Assembly (NCBI GenBank): GCA_004762155.1
Contig: SIHP01000010.1
Coordinates: 124,001-188,000, forward strand
Length of the DNA: 64,000 nt
Direction of reading: 5' to 3'
DNA from: Flavobacteriaceae bacterium
Lineage (GTDB): Bacteria; Bacteroidota; Bacteroidia; Flavobacteriales; Flavobacteriaceae
Shown in pieces: positions 52,124 through 58,897 of this stretch. The stretch's first letter is position 1. Each line of letters begins with the position of its first letter. Under the pieces are notes generated by a model, which saw only the letters and a list, made by a program, of their open reading frames with translations, had not been told where the DNA came from and ran no database searches. The translations under genes were made by a program, and so were the position numbers.

Positions 52124-52249
52124 TTATTTATTAATTCTAAATATTTCTTTCAATTCCTTTACCATATTTTCATTTTCTGAAAGGAAGGTTTCACCAATTT
52201 TATCGCCAATTCTCTTTACATATACATTCCTTTTCTTTTAAAGTAAATA
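52124..52249 (-). pseudogene. C-terminal remnant of a slipin/SPFH gene
   Basis: The minus strand encodes a tail VYVKRIGDKIGETFLSEN then ENMVKELKEIFRINK and a stop. This aligns without gaps with the C-terminus of the intact slipin at 53673-54773 (YVEKIADKIGEISLSGNG, NMVKQLKEIFAVNK). The rest of the gene is missing. It is evidence of a past duplication in this region. Confidence 0.8.
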
Positions 52250-52431
52250 ATCGTATCAAAACTTACTATATAACCTTTCAAAAAAACGAATAATCAAATT
52301 ATTTTAATTTGGAAACTTACAAAAAACACTCATTATAAAACGATTAAAAATAAATCTAAGAAAAACATTTCTATTTACAAATTTTGGCACGTTATTAGTT
52401 TGGTTTAACTCCAAACCTAACTTCTATTATT

Positions 52432-53608
52432 ATGAAAAAAGACTATTTTTAGCAACATTGAGTATATTATTTTTCGCCTGTGGAAGTGTAAAGCGGATGG
52501 AAAAAGAATTATCTCTAGGTAATTATGATAAAGCAATTAATACGGCTTAAAAAAAACTTCAAACTAATAAACAAAAAAAAAGTAAAGAAGACTATATATA
52601 TTTACTTAAAAAGGCTTATCAAAAAGCAGTTTCGAAAAACACTAATCTTATTACATATTTAAAACAAGATAACAATTCTGCTAATTACGAAACTATTTAT
52701 AAAGTATATAAAACTTTAAATAATAGACAAGAAAAAATAAAACCTCTTCTTCCCCTATATTTAAAAGGAAATGAAGTTGTATTTGATTTTAAAAATTACA
52801 ATACTCAAATTATTAAAGCAAAAGAAGATTTATCTTCATATTTATATAATAATGCCAAAGCTTTATTAAATTTAAATTCAAAGATAGAATACCGTAACGC
52901 ATACGAGGATTTTAAGTTCCTAGAACATATTAATCCTAACATAAAGATGCTAAACAATTAAAAAAGTTAGCTCGTGAAAGAGGCATAGACTATGTTATAG
53001 TTAATATAATTAACAACACACAACAAATTATTCCACAACAATTAGAAAATGATCTATTAAACTTTAACACCTACGGTCTAGATAATTTATGGACAGTATA
53101 TCATAGCAGTATTAATAAAACCAAAAAATACAATTTTGCTATAAATGTTACTCTAACAAATATTATTATTTCTCCAGAGCAAATAAATGAAAGACAAATT
53201 ATAAAAGAAGCACAAGTAAAAGATGGATGAAAATATGCATTAGATAAAGATGGAAATGTATTAAAAGATAGTTCAGGAAAAAAAATAAAAGTTGACAATT
53301 TTAAAACGATCCGTTGTAGATATAATGAAACAAGACAATTCAAATCTTCTAGTCTTTCAGGAGTTGTATAACTTATAGACCTAGAATCAAAACAACTTAT
53401 TGAAACATTACCGCTTCATAGCGAATACTTATTCGAACATTTTTTTGCTACTTCAAGAGGTGACCGTCGTGCTTTAGATATAAATTTAATTGATTACCTT
53501 GAAAACAAAAGAGTGCAATTTCCTAGTAATGAACAAATGATATACGATACTGGAGAGGATTTAAAATTACAACTAAAAATAATTATTACAAGCAATAGTT
53601 TTAGATAA
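52432..53608 (+). pseudogene. lipoprotein pseudogene
   Basis: The start ATG (52432) is followed after six A by a shift; with one A added the frame reads MKKRLFLATLSILFFACGSV, a lipoprotein signal. This frame then meets TAA at 52548, shifts near 52940, and meets TGA near 53228 and TAA near 53370, before ending at TAA 53606-53608. The pieces translate coherently (AYQKAVSKNTNLITYLKQDN; KQLKKLARERGIDYVIVNI; FFATSRGDRRALDINLIDYL) and look like one exported protein of about 390 residues. At least five lesions argue for true decay. It lies next to the slipin remnant, so the pair may be a decayed copy of a slipin-associated locus. Confidence 0.85.
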
Positions 53609-53621
53609 TAAAAGAAGATAG

Positions 53622-53648
53622 ACCTCATTGATTTATAATCAATGAGGT
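53622..53648 (-). terminator. hairpin after the slipin gene
   Basis: Perfect 11-bp stem ACCTCATTGAT (53622-53632) / ATCAATGAGGT (53638-53648) with a 5-nt loop, 25 bases past the slipin stop; the T run on the minus strand is weak. Confidence 0.55.
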
Positions 53649-53672
53649 ATTGTCCAACTTTAAAAAACAATG

Positions 53673-54773
53673 TTATTTATTAACAGCAAAAATTTCTTTT
53701 AATTGCTTTACCATATTTCCATTTCCTGATAATGAAATCTCTCCAATTTTATCAGCAATTTTTTCTACATATTCCATTTCTTTTAACTTAAATAACATCT
53801 CATTATTTTCCATTAATTTGGCAGTATTTAATAAACTTCTTGTAGAAGCTGTCTCTTCTCTTCTAGTAATAATATTAGCTTGTGCTTTTTTTTGTGCTAC
53901 TAAAACCTGATTCATAATCTCTTTCATATCACCAGGTAAAATAATATCTCTAATGCCACAATTGATTACTTCAACACCTAAATCGTTAGTACTTTTTGCT
54001 ACTTCATCATAAACAGATTTAGCAATAGTATCTTTTTCTGCTAATAATTCATCTAAAGTAAAACTACCAACATACGTTCTTAAAGCTAACTGCATTAAAA
54101 TATATAATTGCTTTTCATAATCCTTATTTCTCAACAAAGCTTTTTCAATATCAGTAACTTTATATTGTGTATAAAAATTGATTCTAATGTTTGCCTTGTC
54201 TTTTGTTAACAATTCTTGTCCAGTTATTTCTAATTGTAATTGTCTAGTATCTACTTTAGCAATTTTAATACTTGTATTATTTTTCCAAAATCTGTACGTT
54301 CCTCCTTCTAAAGTTTTTGCATGCACATCATCAATCAATAAAATAGCTTTTTCAAAATTTGCTACTTCAAATAATCTAATGTATTTAGTCAATTCATAAT
54401 TTTTGAAAAGGTTTTTATCTATATTTTTTGAGATGTTTACGTCACTGACATCTACAGTTGTAAAAGTTCTGTTTAGCAAACCTTTCCAGTATACATATCT
54501 TCCTGCTGATAAAACTTTCTTTAAATTTTCATTTTCGTGCAACAACACCAACTCAGTATCCTTTACATCTACAACAGTTAACATTTCTGCTAACTTCTCG
54601 TCTTTCAGTAAAATTTCAATAGCTACCGTAGCACTAAACTCTTTAGTAGTATCATAAACAATTACATTCTTATTAAAACCTAACCAATAGGTTCCTTTGG
54701 TTAATAATTTTTGATATTCTCCATTTTTAAATACCAATCCTAATTTTCCTGTGTTAATTCTTACTTTTTTCAT
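53673..54773 (-). CDS. slipin / SPFH (band 7) domain protein
   Basis: Protein of 366 residues. The SPFH/band 7 domain covers about 145-300 (DTRQLQLEITGQELLTKDKA, NIRINFYTQYKVTDIEKALL, SVYDEVAKSTNDLGVEVINC, GIRDIILPGDMKEIMNQVLV), followed by the Ala/Arg/Glu-rich coiled segment AQKKAQANIITRREE. No strong N-terminal membrane helix is visible, unlike many slipins, so membrane contact may be peripheral. A short N-terminal repeat-like region (GLVFKNGEYQKLLTKGTYWL; HENENLKKVLSAGRYVYWKG; LEGGTYRFWKN) appears three times. A remnant of a second copy lies at 52124-52249. Confidence 0.88.
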   Translation of the reverse strand: MKKVRINTGKLGLVFKNGEYQKLLTKGTYWLGFNKNVIVYDTTKEFSATVAIEILLKDEKLAEMLTVVDVKDTELVLLHENENLKKVLSAGRYVYWKGLLNRTFTTVDVSDVNISKNIDKNLFKNYELTKYIRLFEVANFEKAILLIDDVHAKTLEGGTYRFWKNNTSIKIAKVDTRQLQLEITGQELLTKDKANIRINFYTQYKVTDIEKALLRNKDYEKQLYILMQLALRTYVGSFTLDELLAEKDTIAKSVYDEVAKSTNDLGVEVINCGIRDIILPGDMKEIMNQVLVAQKKAQANIITRREETASTRSLLNTAKLMENNEMLFKLKEMEYVEKIADKIGEISLSGNGNMVKQLKEIFAVNK

Positions 54774-55097
54774 AATTCATTTGTTTGTTTATTCTAAACT
54801 TAATTCAGAATCTTTTTCTATTTTTTTATATAAAAATCTCAATATTGAGAAATACTTTTTTCTTAAAAAACAATACGTTTAAATGCTTTTAAGCAAACGG
54901 AAATCCATAGCTTAATACCAGTGTTTAAATTCGTTATAGCAATGGATTATTACCTAGTTGATAATAACTGATTACTATAAAGGCATTACCTGCCAGTATT
55001 AGAATTAAGAACTTCAAGGTGTGTTTAAAAGTGTTCTTATTGAGCTCATTTAAAACGCATTATTTTTTTCCTAATACATCAGTTTTAAAAGATGATG
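54774..55097. other. intergenic, no gene seen
   Basis: AT-rich stretch between the slipin promoter and the tRNA remnants. Short tRNA-like islands may be present near 54950-55000 but I could not fold them with confidence. Confidence 0.4.
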
Positions 55098-55176
55098 AGC
55101 TTTGTGGATGAATTTTCAGTTCATCAATTAACCTACATTATGAGTGTAGTGCTTTAACCAACTAAGCTACAAGGCC
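55098..55176 (-). pseudogene. decayed tRNA-Met(CAT)-like gene
   Basis: The 5' half is good: acceptor GGCCTTG, D-arm GCTTAGTTGGTTAAAGC, anticodon arm CTACA-CTCATAA-TGTAG with anticodon CAT. The 3' half is broken: the T-loop reads CTGAAAA where TTCRAnN is expected, the total is several bases too long, and the 3' acceptor strand CAAAGCT has one mismatch and a wobble. Called a tRNA pseudogene. Confidence 0.65.
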
Positions 55177-55185
55177 TATTTTTTT

Positions 55186-55290
55186 GGTGGCCTTGACAGG
55201 AATCGAACCTGCGTTTTTCTATTGCATAACCGGACTTTGCTACATAATTTTCATTATGGTAGGATTCGAACCTACGTATATAGAGTGTGA
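55186..55290 (-). pseudogene. two tRNA 3'-end fragments
   Basis: Two intact T-arms without matching 5' halves: GCAGGTTCGATTCCTGT plus acceptor CAAGGCC-A (about 55188-55213), and GTAGGTTCGAATCCTAC (about 55258-55276). A D-arm-like GTAGCAAAGTCCGGTTATGC lies between, and no anticodon stem joins the parts. Confidence 0.55.
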
Positions 55291-55735
55291 TTATTTTTTG
55301 GTAAATAATCAAAACCTTCAAGTCAAGTTGTACATACAAATCTTATACAAAACTGCAAGAATGTATACAATAGTGTTATTCTGAAACACCCAACTAGATT
55401 CGCTTGATATTTTTAATCGCAGGGCGATAGCCAATTTTTTAATTCTTTATTTTAGACTTCACCCAGACAACGACTTTATTTCTTCTTTTATTAAATTTGC
55501 ACTTCTTATCAGATTCGAATAGATACTCCTCAATAAATTGAAGCAGACTGGCTCGAAATGCGCTTCCCTACTTTTAATCCTGCTAATTTCGGTGCTTCTG
55601 CAAAATCTATTCATTAGCAAGCGAATTACTAACAACATAATCCAATCACTCCGTGGTTACGAATTTTCCAACACTACGTCTGGCTCATTGCGATGCAATG
55701 CCTTCCCACAGGGCTGATTTTTAAGCTAAAGAGGT
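55291..55735. other. unassigned intergenic sequence
   Basis: About 445 bases, somewhat richer in GC than the flanks (for example GGCTCATTGCGATGCAATGC near 55682). No open frame, tRNA or terminator can be supported. It may be a remnant of a larger element. Confidence 0.3.
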
Positions 55736-55771
55736 CTTTTTCTTTTTCTTTTTCTTTTTCTTTTTCTTTTT
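55736..55771. repeat. (CTTTTT)6 tandem repeat
   Basis: Six uninterrupted copies of the hexamer CTTTTT, followed directly by a palindromic element. Such arrays can slip during replication. Confidence 0.95.
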
Positions 55772-55773
55772 CT

Positions 55774-55806
55774 AAACCTCACAGGTTTTAAAAACCTGTG
55801 AGGTTT
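55774..55806. repeat. flavobacterial extragenic palindrome
   Basis: Perfect 16-bp arms AAACCTCACAGGTTTT (55774-55789) / AAAACCTGTGAGGTTT (55791-55806). The core CCTCACAGGTTTT / AAAACCTGTGAGG is one I recall as a common extragenic palindrome in flavobacterial genomes. Confidence 0.7.
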
Positions 55807-55951
55807 CACTTTTTAGTTTATGATAATAACTTTAGCAATTTCCCCATTTTTAAACGACATCTTTTTCATAATAACACTGCAAATATTACATACTATTGCG
55901 CACTCTTTTTGCGTAGTTAATTTTATTTTACTTTTTCTGATAAAAAAACGA

Positions 55952-56437
55952 TTAAACTACTTTATCTGCACAAGATGAACTTGCAAATGCATAAGGTTTT
56001 GCTTTAAATTCAAATCCCATTCCTAAGATATAACCCATTGCATCTTTTAAAGCAACATTAGATTGAAACTTAGTATCTGTATTAATATCTGCATGTACTT
56101 CTAATCCTACATTATAAGTATTTAATATTTGACAAATTGCATAAGCAACTTCAACCGACATACTTACTTCTTTTAACATACGTTCTTTAATAGGTATTTG
56201 TTTTGTTCCTTGTTGATTTCTCAAAAACATAAATCCTCCTTTTCCTTCTCTTAACACTACAATTGCGGTTGCGTATTCAATATGTGATTTATGTGCTTGA
56301 GAATCGGAACCTACACAAACTTTTAAACGATAGCCTGCTTTTTGTTCTTTTACAATAGCATTTGTAACAATATTTTCAATGGATTCGTCAAATACTTTTC
56401 CTTTGTAATTTCTCCATTTCTGATTTGCAATTTTCAT
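55952..56437 (-). CDS. YkuK-like RNase H-fold protein (DUF458)
   Basis: Protein of 161 residues from the ATG at 56437 (an upstream ATG at 56566 would add 43 residues without family support). Conserved marks are KGKVFDESIENIVTNAI, the first strand RLKVCVGSDSQAHKSHI with the VGSDSQ motif, and VGLEVHADINTDTKFQSNV. The DUF458 family has a ribonuclease H-like fold; the biochemical role of YkuK is not established. It stands alone between tRNA remnants and the tRNA array, on the same strand, which hints at a role in RNA metabolism without proving it. Confidence 0.8.
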   Translation of the reverse strand: MKIANQKWRNYKGKVFDESIENIVTNAIVKEQKAGYRLKVCVGSDSQAHKSHIEYATAIVVLREGKGGFMFLRNQQGTKQIPIKERMLKEVSMSVEVAYAICQILNTYNVGLEVHADINTDTKFQSNVALKDAMGYILGMGFEFKAKPYAFASSSCADKVV

Positions 56438-56587
56438 CTTTTTCTCTTTTATTATTTGTAGGAATAGCAAGATTAGTTCGCCTCCTTTTTTATTTTTTAA
56501 TGAGCTCATGAATACTTCGTATTTCGAACTCGCTTCTTTAGAATCGTACTCTAAAATTTTATCCAATTAAACTATATTACCTTTTTG

Positions 56588-56659
56588 TAAACCTGATAGG
56601 ATTCGAACCTATACAATAAGAATCAAAATCTTATATGCTAACCATTACATCACAGGTTT
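56588..56659 (-). tRNA. tRNA-Gln (anticodon TTG)
   Basis: Acceptor AAACCTG/CAGGTTT, anticodon arm TAAGA-TTTTGAT-TCTTA, T-arm TATAG-GTTCGAA-TCCTA region intact, discriminator A, CCA not encoded. First of seven tRNA genes on the minus strand by coordinate, last in transcription. Confidence 0.85.
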
Positions 56660-56674
56660 ATTAATTACATTTTG

Positions 56675-56748
56675 TACGGGAAGAGAGACTCGAACTCTCA
56701 AAAACCTGATTCTAAGTCAGACGCGTATACCAATTCCGCCATTCCCGC
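56675..56748 (-). tRNA. tRNA-Leu (anticodon TAG) with unusually short variable region
   Basis: Acceptor GCGGGAA/TTCCCGT, D-arm GCGGAATTGGTATACGC as in leucine tRNAs, anticodon arm TCTGA-CTTAGAA-TCAGG, T-arm GAGAG-TTCGAGT-CTCTC, discriminator A. The variable region is only five T, whereas leucine tRNAs are class II and normally carry a stem-loop of ten or more bases. Confidence 0.75.
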
Positions 56749-56864
56749 TTTTTAATTCTTTACTTTTTTGATGATTTATAGGACTATACTTTTTCTTTTC
56801 ACAGCCATTGAAATTTTACAGTATAATCCTAAAACATCATTACACACTCCTTTCTAGAATTTAG

Positions 56865-56937
56865 TCTGAGAAGCAGGACTCGAACCTACAACCTCCTGCA
56901 TCCAAAGCAGGTAAACAACCAATCGTTATCTTCTCAG
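56865..56937 (-). tRNA. tRNA-Pro (anticodon TGG), copy 1
   Basis: Acceptor CTGAGAA/TTCTCAG with C1-G72 as in proline tRNAs, anticodon arm CCTGC-TTTGGAT-GCAGG, T-arm GTAGG-TTCGAGT-CCTGC. The D-stem is reduced (AAC/GTT) and position 8 reads G instead of T. Confidence 0.78.
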
Positions 56938-56967
56938 TTTTACAATAGCAATAATTTTCATTTTTTG

Positions 56968-57039
56968 TCTGGGAAGCAAGACTTGAACTTGCAACCTCTC
57001 GCATCCAAAGCGAGTAAACTACCATTGTTATATTCCCAG
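56968..57039 (-). tRNA. tRNA-Pro (anticodon TGG), copy 2
   Basis: Acceptor CTGGGAA/TTCCCAG, anticodon arm CTCGC-TTTGGAT-GCGAG, T-arm GCAAG-TTCAAGT-CTTGC. Same anticodon as the neighbour but different stems; the D-stem is again weak. Confidence 0.78.
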
Positions 57040-57040
57040 T

Positions 57041-57130
57041 TTTGCAGTATTGACGAGATTCCCTTCGACTAAGTTTATCTTGAGCTAATGTCGAAAGACT
57101 CAGGATAAACTTCTCATCTCATCAATATGC
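57041..57130. repeat. partial duplication of the tRNA-Asp 3' end with hairpin insert
   Basis: 57041-57061 repeats 57131-57151 with one change, 90 bp apart. It covers the acceptor 3' strand and half the T-arm and stops in the T-loop. The 70 bases between contain a hairpin-forming repeat (GATTCCCTTCGACTAAGTTT, later AGACTCAGGATAAACT) and an inverted copy of the tRNA end (ATCTCATCAATA). Confidence 0.75.
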
Positions 57131-57134
57131 TTTG

Positions 57135-57207
57135 CAGTACTGACGAGATTCGAACTCGCAACTTTCCGAGAGACAGTCGGATGCACTAGCCATTGTGCTA
57201 CAGTACT
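57135..57207 (-). tRNA. tRNA-Asp (anticodon GTC)
   Basis: Acceptor AGTACTG/CAGTACT, D-arm GCACAATGGCTAGTGC, anticodon arm TCCGA-CTGTCTC-TCGGA, T-arm GCGAG-TTCGAAT-CTCGT, discriminator G as expected for Asp. Confidence 0.88.
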
Positions 57208-57211
57208 TTTG

Positions 57212-57294
57212 TGGAAGTGATAGGATTCGAACCTACACGCTTAAATAAGATCAGATTTACAGTCTGACGAGCCAACCAATTGCTCAACACTTCC
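57212..57294 (-). tRNA. tRNA-Tyr (anticodon GTA)
   Basis: Acceptor GGAAGTG/CACTTCC, anticodon arm TCAGA-CTGTAAA-TCTGA, class II variable arm TCTTATTTAAGCG, T-arm with GGTTCGAATCC, discriminator A. Confidence 0.88.
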
Positions 57295-57300
57295 TTTTTA

Positions 57301-57390
57301 TTTCAATTATTGAGACAAGAATGAGATTGCTATGCTTTCTCATTTAATCACAAATTGGATTTACATAATTTTCAAATGGATTTGAAATTA
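57301..57390. repeat. partial duplication of the tRNA-Cys 3' end
   Basis: 57301-57328 repeats 57391-57418 with one change, again exactly 90 bp apart and again ending inside the T-loop. The intervening 62 bases form two small hairpins, one of them TTCAAATGGATTTGAA. Confidence 0.75.
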
Positions 57391-57402
57391 TTTCAATCAT
57401 TG

Positions 57403-57475
57403 AGACAAGAATGAGATTCGAACTCATAAAAAACGGATTTGCAATCCGTAGCCTTAACCATTCAGCCACCTTGTC
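57403..57475 (-). tRNA. tRNA-Cys (anticodon GCA)
   Basis: Acceptor GACAAGG/TCTTGTC, D-arm GGCTGAATGGTTAAGGC, anticodon arm ACGGA-TTGCAAA-TCCGT, T-arm ATGAG-TTCGAAT-CTCAT, discriminator T as expected for Cys. Confidence 0.88.
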
Positions 57476-57498
57476 GTTTTAATTTTGTTACATAAAAA

Positions 57499-57524
57499 AA
57501 GCATCTCTGTTTAAGGAGATGCTT
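57499..57524 (-). terminator. terminator of a short ORF unit upstream of the tRNA array
   Basis: AAGCATCTC (57499-57507) / GAGATGCTT (57516-57524) with an 8-nt loop; A run on the left gives a T run on the minus strand. Lies 24 bases past the short frame at 57548-57673. Confidence 0.8.
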
Positions 57525-57547
57525 TCTTTTTATATATGTTTATATAA

Positions 57548-57673
57548 TTAATTTATATATTCATAATATCTCCTTTTTTTAAAATTAAACGCATCATCAC
57601 ATAGTACATAAAGACTATTCGGCGAGCGAAATGCTATATAGTTTTCTATTATATGTTGTGAATATTGTTTCAT
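57548..57673 (-). CDS. candidate 41-residue peptide
   Basis: ATG at 57671-57673, TAA at 57548-57550. The peptide starts MKQYSQHIIENYIAFRSP and ends KKRRYYEYIN. A promoter-like CATCTTTG lies about 60 bases upstream and a terminator just downstream. Inside the frame the mRNA has AAAAAAAGGAGATATTATG, a strong ribosome site in front of a three-codon frame. Peptide or small RNA; not recognised. Confidence 0.35.
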   Translation of the reverse strand: MKQYSQHIIENYIAFRSPNSLYVLCDDAFNFKKRRYYEYIN

Positions 57674-57766
57674 TTTAATTATATATGATGTTTCTATTTT
57701 TACTTTTTTGTCATTCATTTTGACATGGCAAAGATGTAACTCTTTTTTTAATTAGACAATTAAAAA

Positions 57767-57846
57767 TTAATTTTAATTTATTGATTACCAGTTTATTAAG
57801 TTAAATTAAAACAATATTATTCCTGTCCGTTTTTCAACAGATAATA
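57767..57846 (-). repeat. paralogous promoter-region block, copy 1
   Basis: Shares with 63500-63582 the order AATTTTAATTTATT, GAT(A)ACCA, TTAA(A)TTAAAA, TATTATTC(C/T)TGTCC and AGATTAT/AGATAAT. Both lie upstream (on the minus strand) of a short ORF/terminator unit. Confidence 0.65.
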
Positions 57847-57947
57847 ACATTTTATACAATAGGCTGTCTCTCAATTGTTTCTTGTTTTATTACGCTTTAT
57901 TTAGTGAATTTCTCTTATCAAATATTTTTTATTTTTTTTCATAAAAA

Positions 57948-57974
57948 AAGCGTCCAATTTAAAATTGGACGCTT
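57948..57974 (-). terminator. terminator of a short ORF unit
   Basis: Perfect stem AAGCGTCCAATTT (57948-57960) / AAATTGGACGCTT (57962-57974), T run on the minus strand, 27 bases past the short frame at 58001-58117. Confidence 0.85.
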
Positions 57975-58000
57975 GTATTGTTGTATTATTTTATTATAAT

Positions 58001-58117
58001 TCATTCAAAATTATAGTTTAATAGATATACATAACCTCCTTTTCGCAAAATACTCGGGCGAAAATCATACGAACACAGTTGTTCTTTTTGGTTTATATAT
58101 ATATTCTGTAATTTCAT
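58001..58117 (-). CDS. candidate 38-residue peptide
   Basis: ATG at 58115-58117, TGA at 58001-58003. Peptide MKLQNIYINQKEQLCSYDF then RPSILRKGGYVYLLNYNFE. The codons for RKGGY contain AAAAGGAGGTTATG, a perfect Shine-Dalgarno in front of a four-codon frame, rare in this phylum. A terminator follows. Possibly a leader or small RNA; not recognised. Confidence 0.35.
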   Translation of the reverse strand: MKLQNIYINQKEQLCSYDFRPSILRKGGYVYLLNYNFE

Positions 58118-58230
58118 TTTATTAATTATGATGCAATATTACTATATTATATATTGATTCTTAAAAATTTCACTAAAAATATTTAGTTTATAATTAATTT
58201 TTGTGTAATTATTATTCTTAAAAAAAACTT

Positions 58231-58300
58231 AATCCTTAGTATACATAATCATAAAATAACATTAATTAAAATACTTAAGTTACTTTGTATACTAAGGATT
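58231..58300 (-). terminator. long-loop terminator after GG-leader peptide 1
   Basis: Perfect 14-bp arms AATCCTTAGTATAC (58231-58244) / GTATACTAAGGATT (58287-58300), 42-nt loop, then a T run on the minus strand. Confidence 0.7.
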
Positions 58301-58321
58301 TTAGTGGATTATAAACTTATA

Positions 58322-58501
58322 TTAACAAATATAAGTTCCTTCACCATAGTTACCTGGTTGGTAACAACAAACTTTCACATCATCTTGATATATGAATGAA
58401 CCATCTCCACCACATGATGGTAAAGAAATTGCTCCTCCATTAACTTCTTTTTGTTCTGTTTTACTTAGGCTTGCTCCTAATTTAGAAATGTTTTTTAACA
58501 T
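58322..58501 (-). CDS. double-glycine-leader Cys-rich peptide 1 (bacteriocin/RiPP-like precursor)
   Basis: Small protein of 59 residues, ATG at 58499-58501. The leader MLKNISKLGASLSKTEQKEV runs to NGG, matching the Bacteroidota GG-leader pattern (hydrophobic KxL..SK.EQKxxxGG). The predicted mature part starts AISLPSCGGDGSFIYQDD and continues VKVCCYQPGNYGEGTYIC: 36 residues with four Cys. It is a paralogue of the peptide at 58898-59089. It would be cleaved and exported by a C39-type ABC transporter, none of which is in the window. It could be a bacteriocin, a signal peptide or a modified natural product. Confidence 0.8.
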   Translation of the reverse strand: MLKNISKLGASLSKTEQKEVNGGAISLPSCGGDGSFIYQDDVKVCCYQPGNYGEGTYIC

Positions 58502-58757
58502 AATTTTGGTTTTATATATTATTTATTCTACTAAACTAATCTATGTATGGGGATTAAATAATACCATTATCAGTGATATTAAAACCCTGAAAACAGGGTG
58601 ATTAATAATTCTTATAGTTAGATACTTTTATATTAAGTTTTTTTAATAATCAATACTTTGTATTTAGTTAGAAAACACAAACCGTAATAAATTAACTTGC
58701 AGATAATTTACTATTACTTTATGTAGTTTTAATTATCCTTTTTTTCATAAAAAAAGC

Positions 58758-58775
58758 GTCTAATTTATATTAGAC
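58758..58775 (-). terminator. terminator after GG-leader peptide 2
   Basis: GTCTAAT (58758-58764) / ATTAGAC (58769-58775) with flanking AAAG/CTTT and a T run on the minus strand (A run 58748-58755). Confidence 0.7.
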
Positions 58776-58897
58776 ACTTTCTTATAATATTTTATATACT
58801 GATCATTAATTATCTTAATTTAAAAAGTACTTAAACAATTTACCTAAGATTTCAATTCGTTAATACATTATAAATTTCAAGAATATATAACATACTA

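Noticed and set aside
53101..53343. 80-codon minus-strand frame inside the lipoprotein pseudogene
   Set aside because: The plus strand reads as pieces of one coherent protein here, so the opposite frame is incidental.
55154..55339. Open frame of 61 codons on the minus strand
   Set aside because: It is the translation of tRNA fragments; the peptide contains RRFESYH and RRFDSCQGH, which come from T-arm sequences.
55736..55806. Possible CRISPR-like repeat array
   Set aside because: The repeat unit is only six bases without spacers; it is a simple tandem repeat next to a palindrome.
56438..56566. N-terminal extension of the YkuK-like gene
   Set aside because: The extra 43 residues have no family support, and the conserved part begins near the ATG at 56437.
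57041..57418. attL/attR of an integrated element
   Set aside because: The duplicated tRNA ends are only 90 bp apart and no integrase or cargo lies between them, so no integrated element is present, although a scar is possible.
58392..58601. 69-codon plus-strand frame
   Set aside because: Lies opposite the GG-leader peptide 1, whose paralogue at 58898-59089 proves the minus-strand reading.
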